Origin: Gudongella sp034006985
GTDB taxonomy: Bacteria > Bacillota > Clostridia > Tissierellales > Tissierellaceae
DNA: 55,361 bases
Assembly: GCA_034006985.1 (NCBI GenBank)
Contig: JAVERT010000018.1
Location: forward strand, 1-55,361
Reading direction: 5' to 3'
A model generated the notes under the pieces. The model worked only from the letters and a program-made list of their open reading frames with translations. It was not told the DNA's origin and ran no database searches. Of this stretch, positions 31,880-40,333 are shown piece after piece. Within the stretch, counting starts at the first letter, position 1, and every line of letters starts with the position of its first letter. A program made the position numbers and the translations under genes.

Positions 31880-33278
31880 AGCATTTTTAATGATACCTTC
31901 CTACTTGATAGCCTTAGCAGAGAAGGGACCCGACAGGATCCCATTTCTTTTGACAATTATTTTGACTGTGTTAGTTGGTTGGATTATGACACGGGCAAAA
32001 TCCGATCATAGTTCGATTAGTCCAAAAGAAGGGCTTGCAATAGTTGCAGTTGGTTGGGTACTTGCATCAATTTTAGGTGCAATGCCACTATATTTTTCTG
32101 GAAGCACACTAACATATGTGGATGCTTTTTTTGAGATAGTTTCTGGATTTACAACGACAGGAGCTACAATAATGACAGATATTGAAAGCTTACCAAAAGG
32201 TATATTGTTTTGGAGATCCTTTACTCACTGGATAGGTGGTATGGGGATACTAGTGTTTACGCTAGCTTTACTTCCAGCTCTTGGGATAGGAGGATTTCAG
32301 ATATTTAAAGCTGAATCACCAGGACCTGTAGCAGGTAAAATTGCTCCTAGATTAAAAGATACAGCAAAAATCTTATATATCACATATATTACAATAACTA
32401 TGGCGGAGGTCATCCTCCTTACCTTAGGTGGAATGAGTATCTATGAAGCATTTATTCATACATTTGGAACTGTTGGTACTGGTGGATTCTCATCAAGGGC
32501 TGATAGTATTGGGGCCTTTGATAGTTCATATATTCATATGGTGATAGCATTTTTTATGGTTGCATCAGGAGTTAACTTTTCACTATATTACACATTTTTT
32601 AGGGGGAAACCTTCTGGATTTATTAAGGATGAAGAGTTTAAGTTATATATTGGAATTATTGTTATAGCAACACTAGCTATAACAGTTGATTTATGGTTTG
32701 TAAGCTATCACAATATTTTTTACTCATTAAGAGATGCTTTTTTTCAAGTCGCCTCTATTATGACAACTACCGGGTATGGAACGGCAGACTTTGACCTTTG
32801 GCCAAGTTTTAGTAAAGGAATTCTTTGGATACTAATGTTTGTTGGTGCAAGTGCAGGTTCAACAGGCGGAGGTATGAAAGTTATTAGAATACTCGTTATG
32901 CTAAAGTTAATAAAAAGAGAAGTTGGGAAACTATATCATCCTAGAGCAGTTATGCCAGTAAAAGTGAACAATAAGGTTATGCAAAATGAAACTATCGCGA
33001 GGATTAATAGTTTTTTAGGGCTATATCTGTTGATATTTATATTTTCAACCCTATTAGTATCATTAGAACAGGTTGATTTAGTTACAGCTGGTTCTGCAGT
33101 TGCTGCGACACTTGGTAATATTGGACCTGGTTTGGAGTTGGTTGGTCCTACATTAAATTACGATTTTTTTTCAATCCCAACGAAGTTATGGTTATCATTT
33201 TTAATGCTTTTAGGAAGATTAGAGCTATTTACAATAATAGCCTTAATAGCACCAAAGAATTGGAGAATAGACATTTAA
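31830..33278 (+). CDS. trkH: Trk potassium uptake channel subunit TrkH
   Basis: A 482-aa integral membrane protein, the usual length for TrkH. The four selectivity-filter loops can be seen: FTTTGATIM, GTVGTGGFS, MTTTGYGTA and ATLGNIGPG. It takes up potassium across the cytoplasmic membrane with TrkA. GTG start eight bases after AAGGGAGG, inside the trkA coding end. A hairpin at 33318 that overlaps the next promoter probably ends its transcript. Confidence 0.93.
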   Translation: MNYGIVKRVLGSLLIVEAFLMIPSYLIALAEKGPDRIPFLLTIILTVLVGWIMTRAKSDHSSISPKEGLAIVAVGWVLASILGAMPLYFSGSTLTYVDAFFEIVSGFTTTGATIMTDIESLPKGILFWRSFTHWIGGMGILVFTLALLPALGIGGFQIFKAESPGPVAGKIAPRLKDTAKILYITYITITMAEVILLTLGGMSIYEAFIHTFGTVGTGGFSSRADSIGAFDSSYIHMVIAFFMVASGVNFSLYYTFFRGKPSGFIKDEEFKLYIGIIVIATLAITVDLWFVSYHNIFYSLRDAFFQVASIMTTTGYGTADFDLWPSFSKGILWILMFVGASAGSTGGGMKVIRILVMLKLIKREVGKLYHPRAVMPVKVNNKVMQNETIARINSFLGLYLLIFIFSTLLVSLEQVDLVTAGSAVAATLGNIGPGLELVGPTLNYDFFSIPTKLWLSFLMLLGRLELFTIIALIAPKNWRIDI

Positions 33279-33290
33279 TCGAACACATGT

Positions 33291-33319
33291 TTGATTAAAC
33301 CGCTAAATTATGCTATAAT
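33291..33319 (+). promoter_or_regulatory. Extended -10 promoter of the radical-SAM/DUF4130 operon
   Basis: TTGATT and TATAAT are 17 bases apart, with TG one base before the -10 box (TGcTATAAT). The predicted start near 33326 falls inside the downstream hairpin's 5' arm. Confidence 0.75.
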
Positions 33320-33353
33320 CACCTTAAAGATATAATCTTTGGGGTGATATTTT
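33318..33353 (+). terminator. 14-bp hairpin that overlaps a promoter and a ribosome site
   Basis: ATCACCTTAAAGAT (33318-33331) and ATCTTTGGGGTGAT (33335-33348) pair over all 14 positions (two G-U) around a three-base ATA, followed by ATTTTT. It probably terminates trkAH transcripts. Its 5' arm begins in the -10 box of the next operon and its 3' arm contains the GGGGTG ribosome site eight bases before that operon's ATG. Confidence 0.65.
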
Positions 33354-33354
33354 T

Positions 33355-34635
33355 ATGGATGCGATTAATAAGTTAAAAATATTGGCAGATGCTGCAAAAT
33401 ACGATGTTTCTTGTTCTTCAAGTAATAGCAATAGGCAAAATACTAAAAATGGACTAGGTAACGCATCTGAAGCGGGAATATGCCATAGTTGGAGTGATGA
33501 TGGTAGATGTATTTCTCTGCTTAAAATTTTAATGTCAAATTATTGCATCTACGACTGTGCATACTGTGTAAATAGAATTTCAAATGATCTGCCAAGAGCA
33601 ACATTCACACCCGAAGAAATAATAGATATAACAATTAGTTTTTATAAGAGAAATTATATAGAAGGACTTTTCTTAAGCTCAGCAGTTGTAAAATCGCCTA
33701 ATTATACAATGGAGTGCTTTTTACAAATTGTAAAGACCCTAAGAGAAAAGGAGAATTTTAATGGATATATCCATCTAAAAGCAATTCCTGGAGCAGATAA
33801 AAAGCTTATTGATGCTGTTGGAAAATATGTAGACAGACTCAGCGTAAACATAGAGCTTCCAACGAGTGAAGGATTAAAGATGCTTGCTCCACAAAAGAAA
33901 CAAGAAGATATTTTTGAACCTATGAAAAACATTAAAGATGAAATAGACATTTTCAAGGAAGAGAAGAGGAAATATAAAAGCAGAGACTTATTTGTGCCCG
34001 CAGGTCAAACAACCCAACTTATAGTTGGAGCTACAAATGATTCAGACCATAGAATTCTAAATCTATCTGAAAGCCTATATAATACCTATGACTTAAAAAG
34101 AGTTTATTATTCAGCTTTTATTCCTGTGAGCACAAACCCATTATTACCTGCAATTATAAAACCTCCACTTAGAAGAGAAAATAGACTCTATCAGGCAGAT
34201 TGGTTATTGAGATTCTATGGATTCGAGGCAAAAGAACTTCTGACAGAAGAAAATCCCTATTTTGATTTAAAAATTGACCCCAAAGCTCAATATGCTCTTT
34301 CGCATATTGATAAGTATCCAATAGAGATAAATCGGGCAGAGTATAAAACTCTACTAAGAATTCCGGGAATTGGAGTTAACTCAGCCAGAAGAATTGTTAC
34401 TAGTAGAAGATTTCAGAAGTTGAATTATGATGATCTCAAAAAAATAGGAGTTGTTCTTAAAAGAGCCAAGTATTTTATACTCTGCGATGGAAAACACTAT
34501 GGATTTAAATCGATGGATAGTGAACAGATTAAGATAAAATTGATTGATGATAAAGTAAACTTAGATCAACTATCTTTATTTGATACAATAGAGGAGAAAG
34601 AGAATGAACCAAGAAATAGTTTATCTTTACGATAA
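33355..34635 (+). CDS. Radical SAM protein, putative DNA modification/repair family
   Basis: A 426-aa radical SAM enzyme. The cluster motif is YCIYDCAYCVNR (CxxxCxxC, about 62-73). LFVPAGQTTQLIVGA lies mid-protein, and LLRIPGIGVNSARRIVTSR (about 339-357) is a helix-hairpin-helix DNA-binding motif. This matches the family annotated as putative DNA modification/repair radical SAM protein (TIGR03916), always next to a DUF4130 partner. The chemistry is unknown. The 3' end overlaps its partner by 32 bases. Own promoter upstream. Confidence 0.88.
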   Translation: MDAINKLKILADAAKYDVSCSSSNSNRQNTKNGLGNASEAGICHSWSDDGRCISLLKILMSNYCIYDCAYCVNRISNDLPRATFTPEEIIDITISFYKRNYIEGLFLSSAVVKSPNYTMECFLQIVKTLREKENFNGYIHLKAIPGADKKLIDAVGKYVDRLSVNIELPTSEGLKMLAPQKKQEDIFEPMKNIKDEIDIFKEEKRKYKSRDLFVPAGQTTQLIVGATNDSDHRILNLSESLYNTYDLKRVYYSAFIPVSTNPLLPAIIKPPLRRENRLYQADWLLRFYGFEAKELLTEENPYFDLKIDPKAQYALSHIDKYPIEINRAEYKTLLRIPGIGVNSARRIVTSRRFQKLNYDDLKKIGVVLKRAKYFILCDGKHYGFKSMDSEQIKIKLIDDKVNLDQLSLFDTIEEKENEPRNSLSLR

Positions 34636-35347
34636 TAGCTTTGAAGGTTTTCTTACTTGTATCTATAGGGCTTATTATAGTAGAGAAAATCCAAGTTACA
34701 TTATTACTAAAGAAGAACAGATAGATTTTCTAGTTAAAACAATAGAGGTAGATACTGATTTAGAAAAATCCAAAAAGGTCTATAAGGCAATTCAGGAAAA
34801 AATTTCGGAGGATGCTTTAATAAAAGTATTTACAGTATTTTTATCTGAAGAAAAAGATATGGGTACAATTATTTTAAATTATTTAAGGGTTGCATTTAAA
34901 ATGGGTGCCCAAATAGATGACTATAATATACATCCAGTGGTTATTGAAATAGATAAGATATACAAAAGAGTTGGCATTGAAAAACACAGACTTTTGGGTC
35001 TTACAAGATTTAAGGAACTTCAAAATGGGATATTTTATGCTCAATTAGAACCTGTTTATAATGTAGTGTCGTTATTAGCACCACATTTTTCTACTAGACT
35101 TAATAATGAGAGATGGATTATTCACGATATAAAAAGGGGAATTGCAGTATTTTATAATAAAAAAGAGTGGGTAATAAGAAATATAGACGAACCAGAAAAT
35201 TTTATAATATCTGAAGCTGAAGAAGGATATCAAGATATGTGGAGAGAGTACTATAAACATATAGCAATAGGAAATAGGAAAAACACCAGGCAGAAAAAGG
35301 CCTATATGCCAACAAGATATTGGAAACACTTAGTAGAGCTATATTAA
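34604..35347 (+). CDS. DUF4130 / TIGR03915-type DNA metabolism protein
   Basis: A 247-aa protein beginning VYLYDNSFEGFLTCIYRAY, the typical opening of the DUF4130 family, with RFKELQNGIFYAQLEP and APHFSTRLNNERWIIHD in the middle (about 128-165), which recall the uracil-DNA-glycosylase-like part of this family. It is the standing partner of the upstream radical SAM protein and starts 32 bases inside that gene. Its ATG follows AGGAGAAAGAG. A joint role in DNA repair or base modification is the family view; none is demonstrated. Confidence 0.85.
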   Translation: MNQEIVYLYDNSFEGFLTCIYRAYYSRENPSYIITKEEQIDFLVKTIEVDTDLEKSKKVYKAIQEKISEDALIKVFTVFLSEEKDMGTIILNYLRVAFKMGAQIDDYNIHPVVIEIDKIYKRVGIEKHRLLGLTRFKELQNGIFYAQLEPVYNVVSLLAPHFSTRLNNERWIIHDIKRGIAVFYNKKEWVIRNIDEPENFIISEAEEGYQDMWREYYKHIAIGNRKNTRQKKAYMPTRYWKHLVELY

Positions 35348-35475
35348 GATCTGATTGCAATGAAACTTAAATATCAAATGAGTGTATTACAATTCTTGAA
35401 TTTCGTAATTTCGCCAATATAATTAAATTTCAAAACGTCTATTAATTTTTTAAAATTAATGGTATAAATTCATAC

Positions 35476-35503
35476 TTGACATTAAATGAGATTTTGATAT
35501 AAT
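35476..35503 (+). promoter_or_regulatory. Consensus promoter of the argHG T-box operon
   Basis: TTGACA (35476-35481) and TATAAT (35498-35503) are perfect consensus boxes 16 bases apart; the start would be near 35510, just before the T-box stem I. Confidence 0.85.
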
Positions 35504-35519
35504 TGGTTTCAATAAATTA

Positions 35520-35756
35520 ACACTGTATGTCGATGAATTGGAGAAGTACTATTGGGTAATTTGAAATAGCGAGTTGGGGATGGTGGAAGCCTGATGTTCA
35601 AACCTGATTGGAAAAGGGCCAAGGAGAATTTCTTTGAAGTAGTAGTAGGAGGAACGAATAACTTGCGATAAAAGTTTTGAGTGACATGTTTTATGTCAAT
35701 TTGAGTGGTACCACGGCAATCCCGTCTCTTAGTGTAAAGAGAACGGGATTTTTTTA
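35520..35756 (+). ncRNA. T-box leader (tRNA-sensing riboswitch) of argHG
   Basis: Stem I signs: AAGTACTATT with a facing AGTAGTAGT, AGCGAGTTGGGGATGGTGG with AAGCC (GA motif and apical AG bulge), and GGAG on the return strand. The antiterminator T-box is TGAGTGGTACCACGGC (35703-35718), where TGG binds the tRNA end. The terminator is AATCCCGTCTCTT / AAGAGAACGGGATT plus seven T (35719-35756). Uncharged tRNA should turn on the arginine genes. I could not fix the specifier codon with confidence; the obvious loop around TTTGAAG does not give an arginine codon. Confidence 0.88.
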
Positions 35757-35785
35757 TACAATTTTTTAGAAAGGGAGTGACACTA

Positions 35786-37180
35786 TTGAAGTTATGGGGC
35801 GCACGATTTGAAAATCAAATTCAAAAAGCAGCTTTTGATTTTCAGTCATCTATACATATTGATAGAAGATTATACAGGGAGGATATATTAGGAAGCATTG
35901 CTCATGCAAAGGCTTTAAATAAATGTGGGGTACTTACGGATGAAGAGATAATAAAAGTGGAAATGGCTTTAAATAAAATTCTTAGTGAGATTGAAAATGA
36001 GGAATTGCAAATCGGTCTGGAGCATGAGGATATTCATACTTTTGTTGAATCAACATTAACTGAAAGAATAGGTGATTTGGGAAAGAAAATTCATACAGGT
36101 AGAAGTAGAAATGACCAAGTTGCGACGGACTTTAGAATGTATTTGGGAAAAGAAGTAGATCTTTTGGTTGATTTTATTAAAAAGTTAGAAGAAGTTTTGA
36201 TAACTATTGCTGAAGATAATTTGGATACTATACTTTCGGGATATACTCATTTGCAAAAGGCACAGCCTTTGACATTGGGACATTATTTAATGGCTTACTT
36301 TGAAATGTTTAGACGAGATATAGAAAGGCTTATTGATTCAAAAAAAAGAATAATGATAATGCCTTTAGGTTCAGGTGCCTTAGCTGGGACAACATTTGAT
36401 TTGGATAGAGAATATACTTGTGAATTGCTTGGATTTAATGACATCACTTACAACAGCTTAGATGGTGTCAGCGATAGGGACTTTGCAATAGAGTTTGCTT
36501 CAGATTTATCAATAATAATGATGCATCTTAGCAGGTTTTGTGAAGAAATAGTAATTTGGGCATCTGGAGAATTTGGATATGTCAATGTTGATGAGGGATA
36601 TAGCACAGGTAGTAGTATAATGCCACAAAAGAAAAATCCAGATGTAGCAGAGCTTATAAGAGGTAAAACAGGTAGAGTTTATGGTTCGAATATGACTTTA
36701 TTAACTATCATGAAATCACTGCCATTAGCCTACAATAAGGATATGCAGGAAGATAAAGAAGCAGTATTTGACGCAATAGACACTGTAAAAGCATGTTTGG
36801 ATATGTTTACAGGAATGATTAAATCTATGAAGTTCAATAAGGATAGAATGTACAAAGCTTCGGAAGATGGTTATACAAATGCGACAGATTTAGCGGATTA
36901 TTTGGTTAGAAAAGGAGTACCGTTTAGAGAATGTCATGCAATATCTGGTCAAATTGTAAACTTCGCGATAAAACAAAACAAAAAATTATCTGAGATTGTA
37001 CTTGAGAGCTTCAAAATATTTAGCGATCTTATAGAAGAAGATATTTATAAGGAAATTTCGGTTGAAACGTGTATAAACAAAAGGAATCTTATAGGTGGTC
37101 CCGCCAAGGAGGCAGTTTTGATATCAATTGAAAGAGGTAAAAAATTCTTAAATAAAAAGATAGGAGATGTAAAAAATTGA
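35786..37180 (+). CDS. argH: Argininosuccinate lyase
   Basis: A 464-aa cytosolic lyase of the fumarase/ASL superfamily, making arginine and fumarate from argininosuccinate. MKLWGARF at the start, HTGRSRNDQVATDFRMY (about 112), GYTHLQKAQPLTLGHYL and the signature loop GSSIMPQKKNPDVAELIRG (about 280) are diagnostic. TTG start chosen because MKLWG is the normal N-terminus and AAGGGAG lies eight bases before it; a GTG at 35777 overlaps the ribosome site. First gene behind the T-box. Ends overlapping argG by four bases. Confidence 0.94.
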   Translation: MKLWGARFENQIQKAAFDFQSSIHIDRRLYREDILGSIAHAKALNKCGVLTDEEIIKVEMALNKILSEIENEELQIGLEHEDIHTFVESTLTERIGDLGKKIHTGRSRNDQVATDFRMYLGKEVDLLVDFIKKLEEVLITIAEDNLDTILSGYTHLQKAQPLTLGHYLMAYFEMFRRDIERLIDSKKRIMIMPLGSGALAGTTFDLDREYTCELLGFNDITYNSLDGVSDRDFAIEFASDLSIIMMHLSRFCEEIVIWASGEFGYVNVDEGYSTGSSIMPQKKNPDVAELIRGKTGRVYGSNMTLLTIMKSLPLAYNKDMQEDKEAVFDAIDTVKACLDMFTGMIKSMKFNKDRMYKASEDGYTNATDLADYLVRKGVPFRECHAISGQIVNFAIKQNKKLSEIVLESFKIFSDLIEEDIYKEISVETCINKRNLIGGPAKEAVLISIERGKKFLNKKIGDVKN

Positions 37181-38352
37181 AAAAAGTAGTGTTAGCTTTT
37201 TCAGGAGGATTAGACACCTCGTTTTGTGTATTGTATCTTAAGGAGCAAGGTTATGATGTAGTTACAGCAGTAGTTAATACAGGTGGATTTAGCGATAGTA
37301 AGCTAAAAGAAATTGAAGCAAAGTCAAAAGAATTGGGAAGCATAAAACATTATACAGTAGATGCTACAGAAAATATCTATGAAAACATTATACAGTATTT
37401 GATAAAACTAAATGGTTTATATGAAGATGAGTACCCATTGATGTGCGCTGATAGATATATTATAGCAGAAGAAATACTTAAGATAGCTAAAGAAGAAGGA
37501 ACAGATTGTGTTGCTCACGGGTCTACGGCGGTTGGAAACGATCAAGTTAGGTTTGAAGCATCATTTATCACCCTTAATCAAAATATAAATATAATAGCAC
37601 CAATAAAAGAATTGAATATTACAAGAGATAAAGAGATTGAGTATATAGAAAAAAGAGGATTTGAAGTTGATAAAGACCTTAAGAAGTACTCAATTAATGA
37701 AAATATATTTGGGATAACTGTTTCAGGAACAGAAATAGATCAAAATAAGGAGCCTGATAGTTTAGCTTATTCACTAACAAAGAGAGATGAGTCTAAAACC
37801 AAAGAATATTTAAAGATAGAGTTTGAAAAAGGACTTCCTGTTAAGTTAAACGATCAAGACATAACAGGAGTAGAGCTAATATCAAAGCTTAACACTATAT
37901 TAGGATCCTATGGGTATGGAAGTAATATATACGTTGGGGATTGTATTGTCGGTATAAAGGGAAGAATAATGTTTGAAGCTCCTGCGGTCTTAGCGCTAAT
38001 TGAAGCCCATAAAAAACTAGAACAGATTATTTTGACTAAAAAACAAATAATGTTTAATAAACTTGCATCTACTGACTGGTCAGACTTAGTGTATGGTGGA
38101 CTATATTATGAGCCTTTGGTTAAAAACCTAGAAGTCTATACAGACTCAGTTCAAGAGAAAGTAAGTGGGATTGTAAAAATAAAGGTTGAACCAAATAGCA
38201 TTAAAGTAGTAGAAGTAACTTCGCCAAATTCTTTGGTTAACGAAAAAGTAGCAATGTATGCACAGCAATCAAAATGGAGTGGAGTTGAAGCAAATGGCTT
38301 TATAAAATTGTACTCCATGCAGCAAAGACTATCAAATATAGAGGAGGAATAG
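37177..38352 (+). CDS. argG: Argininosuccinate synthase
   Basis: A 391-aa ATP-dependent ligase joining citrulline and aspartate. AFSGGLDTSFCVLYL is the N-type ATP pyrophosphatase loop (about 7-21) and VAHGSTAVGNDQVRFE (about 112-127) is the second signature. TTG start overlapping the argH stop. The order argH-argG is reversed from many bacteria. Usual length about 400 aa, so complete. Sequence is fairly diverged in the C-terminal half (FEAPAVLALIEAHKKLEQ still visible). Confidence 0.93.
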   Translation: MKKVVLAFSGGLDTSFCVLYLKEQGYDVVTAVVNTGGFSDSKLKEIEAKSKELGSIKHYTVDATENIYENIIQYLIKLNGLYEDEYPLMCADRYIIAEEILKIAKEEGTDCVAHGSTAVGNDQVRFEASFITLNQNINIIAPIKELNITRDKEIEYIEKRGFEVDKDLKKYSINENIFGITVSGTEIDQNKEPDSLAYSLTKRDESKTKEYLKIEFEKGLPVKLNDQDITGVELISKLNTILGSYGYGSNIYVGDCIVGIKGRIMFEAPAVLALIEAHKKLEQIILTKKQIMFNKLASTDWSDLVYGGLYYEPLVKNLEVYTDSVQEKVSGIVKIKVEPNSIKVVEVTSPNSLVNEKVAMYAQQSKWSGVEANGFIKLYSMQQRLSNIEEE

Positions 38353-38354
38353 AA

Positions 38355-39167
38355 ATGATTGAATTATTAAAGAAATATGAGGATTTAAATTTGGAGGTAT
38401 TTATAGTAGTCAATAGATTATACTGGGATAAGTATAGAGTGATTATGGAAAACTTTCCATTTAAAACTGTATTTATAGACCCAACAACTACAGAAGGTTA
38501 TGATTTTACCTATGAGATGGTTCAACTAAATGAAAAAGCATATGGAGTGGGGATGGCTGCACCAGACTGGGCATTCGCAAACTTTGGAACTATAGGAGCC
38601 GGTTTAACGGCAGGGTTTTTAATAGATGGAATACCTGCAGCAAAGCTTTGTGTGGTTGGAAATATCTCAGACCCTAAAGTTGCTCATGAGTGGACTTTAT
38701 TAGTTGACCCAGAGCACGAGGGAGAAGGATTAGGTTCTCTAACATTTGCTTTAGCACTACATTTGATTCAAGATAAGGACTACCTCACGTTTATAATACA
38801 AACTGATAACCCAAGCTCTAATATATACTTAAAGAATATTTATCCATTAAATATACTTTCATATGGATTTGTACACACTCGTAAAAACAGTATGTTGATA
38901 AAGACTAAAATACCTAAGGAAAATCCATTTAAAACAGTTTTGGGAAACTCTATAAAAAAATATGAATTTAACGATTACAAAATTGCAAAGAATGATTTGG
39001 AGGAATTAGGAGATTGTTTTTGGGTTCAGCAAAACAATTCTAAGGTGTACAGAATTATCAACGAGGAAATTGCAAATGGGAAAAAGTTCATAATTAAAGG
39101 GAAATATCAAGATAAGAATATTTCATATTTTTTAATATCTGAAATTTCTAGTGAGCAGGAATTGTAA
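38355..39167 (+). CDS. GNAT-like acyltransferase in the arginine operon
   Basis: A 270-aa protein with a GNAT-like core: AHEWTLLVDPEHEGEGLGSLTFALAL (in two parts, about 116-141) holds the strand 4 and the acetyl-CoA loop xxGxGxG/S. Other parts are not recognised. It is two bases after argG and just before an M20 deacetylase. An acetyltransferase plus deacetylase in an arg operon suggests acetylated intermediates such as N-acetylglutamate, N-acetylornithine or N-acetylcitrulline; which one is not shown. It is not an ordinary ArgA by length or sequence. Confidence 0.65.
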   Translation: MIELLKKYEDLNLEVFIVVNRLYWDKYRVIMENFPFKTVFIDPTTTEGYDFTYEMVQLNEKAYGVGMAAPDWAFANFGTIGAGLTAGFLIDGIPAAKLCVVGNISDPKVAHEWTLLVDPEHEGEGLGSLTFALALHLIQDKDYLTFIIQTDNPSSNIYLKNIYPLNILSYGFVHTRKNSMLIKTKIPKENPFKTVLGNSIKKYEFNDYKIAKNDLEELGDCFWVQQNNSKVYRIINEEIANGKKFIIKGKYQDKNISYFLISEISSEQEL

Positions 39168-39189
39168 CAATCGAAAGTGTGGTGAAAAA

Positions 39190-40143
39190 ATGAAATTATT
39201 GGCTGATTTAATTAAGATTAACACATATGAAGGCGATTATACTGACATGATAGAGTACTTGGTCGAATATTTGAAATCAAAAACTAATTGTAAAATCCAC
39301 ATTCAAACAATTAGTCAAAACAAGGCGAATGTAATAGCAATCTTTGGGAATCCTGAGCTTTTGATAAATTGTCATATGGATACTGTGAAACCTTCGAATT
39401 CATGGAGTTTAGACCCTTTAAGTTCAAGTTTAAAGGATGGTAAAATCTATGGATTGGGGGCTTGTGACACAAAAGGTAATATTTATATGCTATTAAAGGC
39501 TTTGGAAGAAAAAGAGCCGCAAAATTTAATGCTTTTGTTTTCCATAGATGAAGAGTCAGGAATTAAAACAGGAGTGAAGTATTTCTTGGAGTCTGATTTT
39601 AAGAACAATATTAAACGTGCAATAGTTTGTGAACCTACAGAACTTAAGTTTGTTTCTAAACATAGAGGATATTATTCTTTTACTTTACAAAATACTTCAA
39701 ATTCAGCCCATTCTTCTATAAAATCAAAAGGTGCGATTGTAAAGGCTGCACACAATATAACTAGACTAGATGAATTAGGTTTTAATGTAGGAATCATAGA
39801 GGGTGGGACAGCAGGTAATGTGGTGTCTCAAAAGTGTACATTTAGAGCTTCCATAAGGACATTTAATAAACTAGCTGATGTGGTCGATATTATTAAAAGC
39901 AATTGCAAAGAAATAACAATAGAGAATAGATTTAATGGACCTCCTCTAATAAACGAAAATCCTTTATTTGTGGGTGACTTCCATGAAGTGGATTTTTGGA
40001 CAGAGGCTAGTTTGTTTCAAGAAGAAGGAATAAATACAATAGTTTTTGGAGCGGGAAGCATAAAACAGGCCCATTCAGAGGATGAGTATGTAGAAGAGTG
40101 GCAACTGGAAATGGGCAAAGAAAAAATTAAAACTCTTATATAA
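39190..40143 (+). CDS. M20 family metallopeptidase/deacetylase (ArgE/LysK-like)
   Basis: A 317-aa zinc amidohydrolase. LLINCHMDTVKP (His-x-Asp), YGLGACDTKGN (bridging Asp), FSIDEESG (catalytic Glu pair), VCEPTELK and AHSEDEYV (last His ligand) are all in place. The dimerisation domain is shorter than in typical ArgE (about 375 aa). In this operon it probably deacetylates N-acetylornithine or N-acetylcitrulline, or splits a related amide. The start is placed at the ATG at 39190, after GTGGTG; a longer in-frame start at 39151 overlaps the previous gene by 17 bases. Confidence 0.8.
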   Translation: MKLLADLIKINTYEGDYTDMIEYLVEYLKSKTNCKIHIQTISQNKANVIAIFGNPELLINCHMDTVKPSNSWSLDPLSSSLKDGKIYGLGACDTKGNIYMLLKALEEKEPQNLMLLFSIDEESGIKTGVKYFLESDFKNNIKRAIVCEPTELKFVSKHRGYYSFTLQNTSNSAHSSIKSKGAIVKAAHNITRLDELGFNVGIIEGGTAGNVVSQKCTFRASIRTFNKLADVVDIIKSNCKEITIENRFNGPPLINENPLFVGDFHEVDFWTEASLFQEEGINTIVFGAGSIKQAHSEDEYVEEWQLEMGKEKIKTLI

Positions 40144-40165
40144 ATAAGGTGAACTAGTAAGGAGG

Positions 40166-40200
40166 AATAGATGTATGGATTTTCATATGTCTATTTTTTA
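40166..40200 (+). terminator. Terminator of the arginine operon
   Basis: AATAGATGTATG and CATATGTCTATT form a 12-bp stem (two G-U) around GATTTT, followed by six T. Just before it is AAGGAGGAATAG-ATG, a perfect ribosome site leading into a 12-codon open frame inside the hairpin. Confidence 0.8.
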
Positions 40201-40333
40201 TTCTGTTAAAAGCTGATTGATTAGAGTATTTAATCCATATTTATAGTATAATGTAAATAATTAATATTTAAAAATAGTAAAATTACAAGGTAATTGTACT
40301 TATTAATACAATGAGAATCTGGGAGGCATAGCT

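Noticed and set aside
35620..35660. An arginine specifier codon in the T-box
   Set aside because: The loop opposite the AGTAC side gives TTTGAAG-like sequence; alternative pairings are possible, so no codon is assigned.
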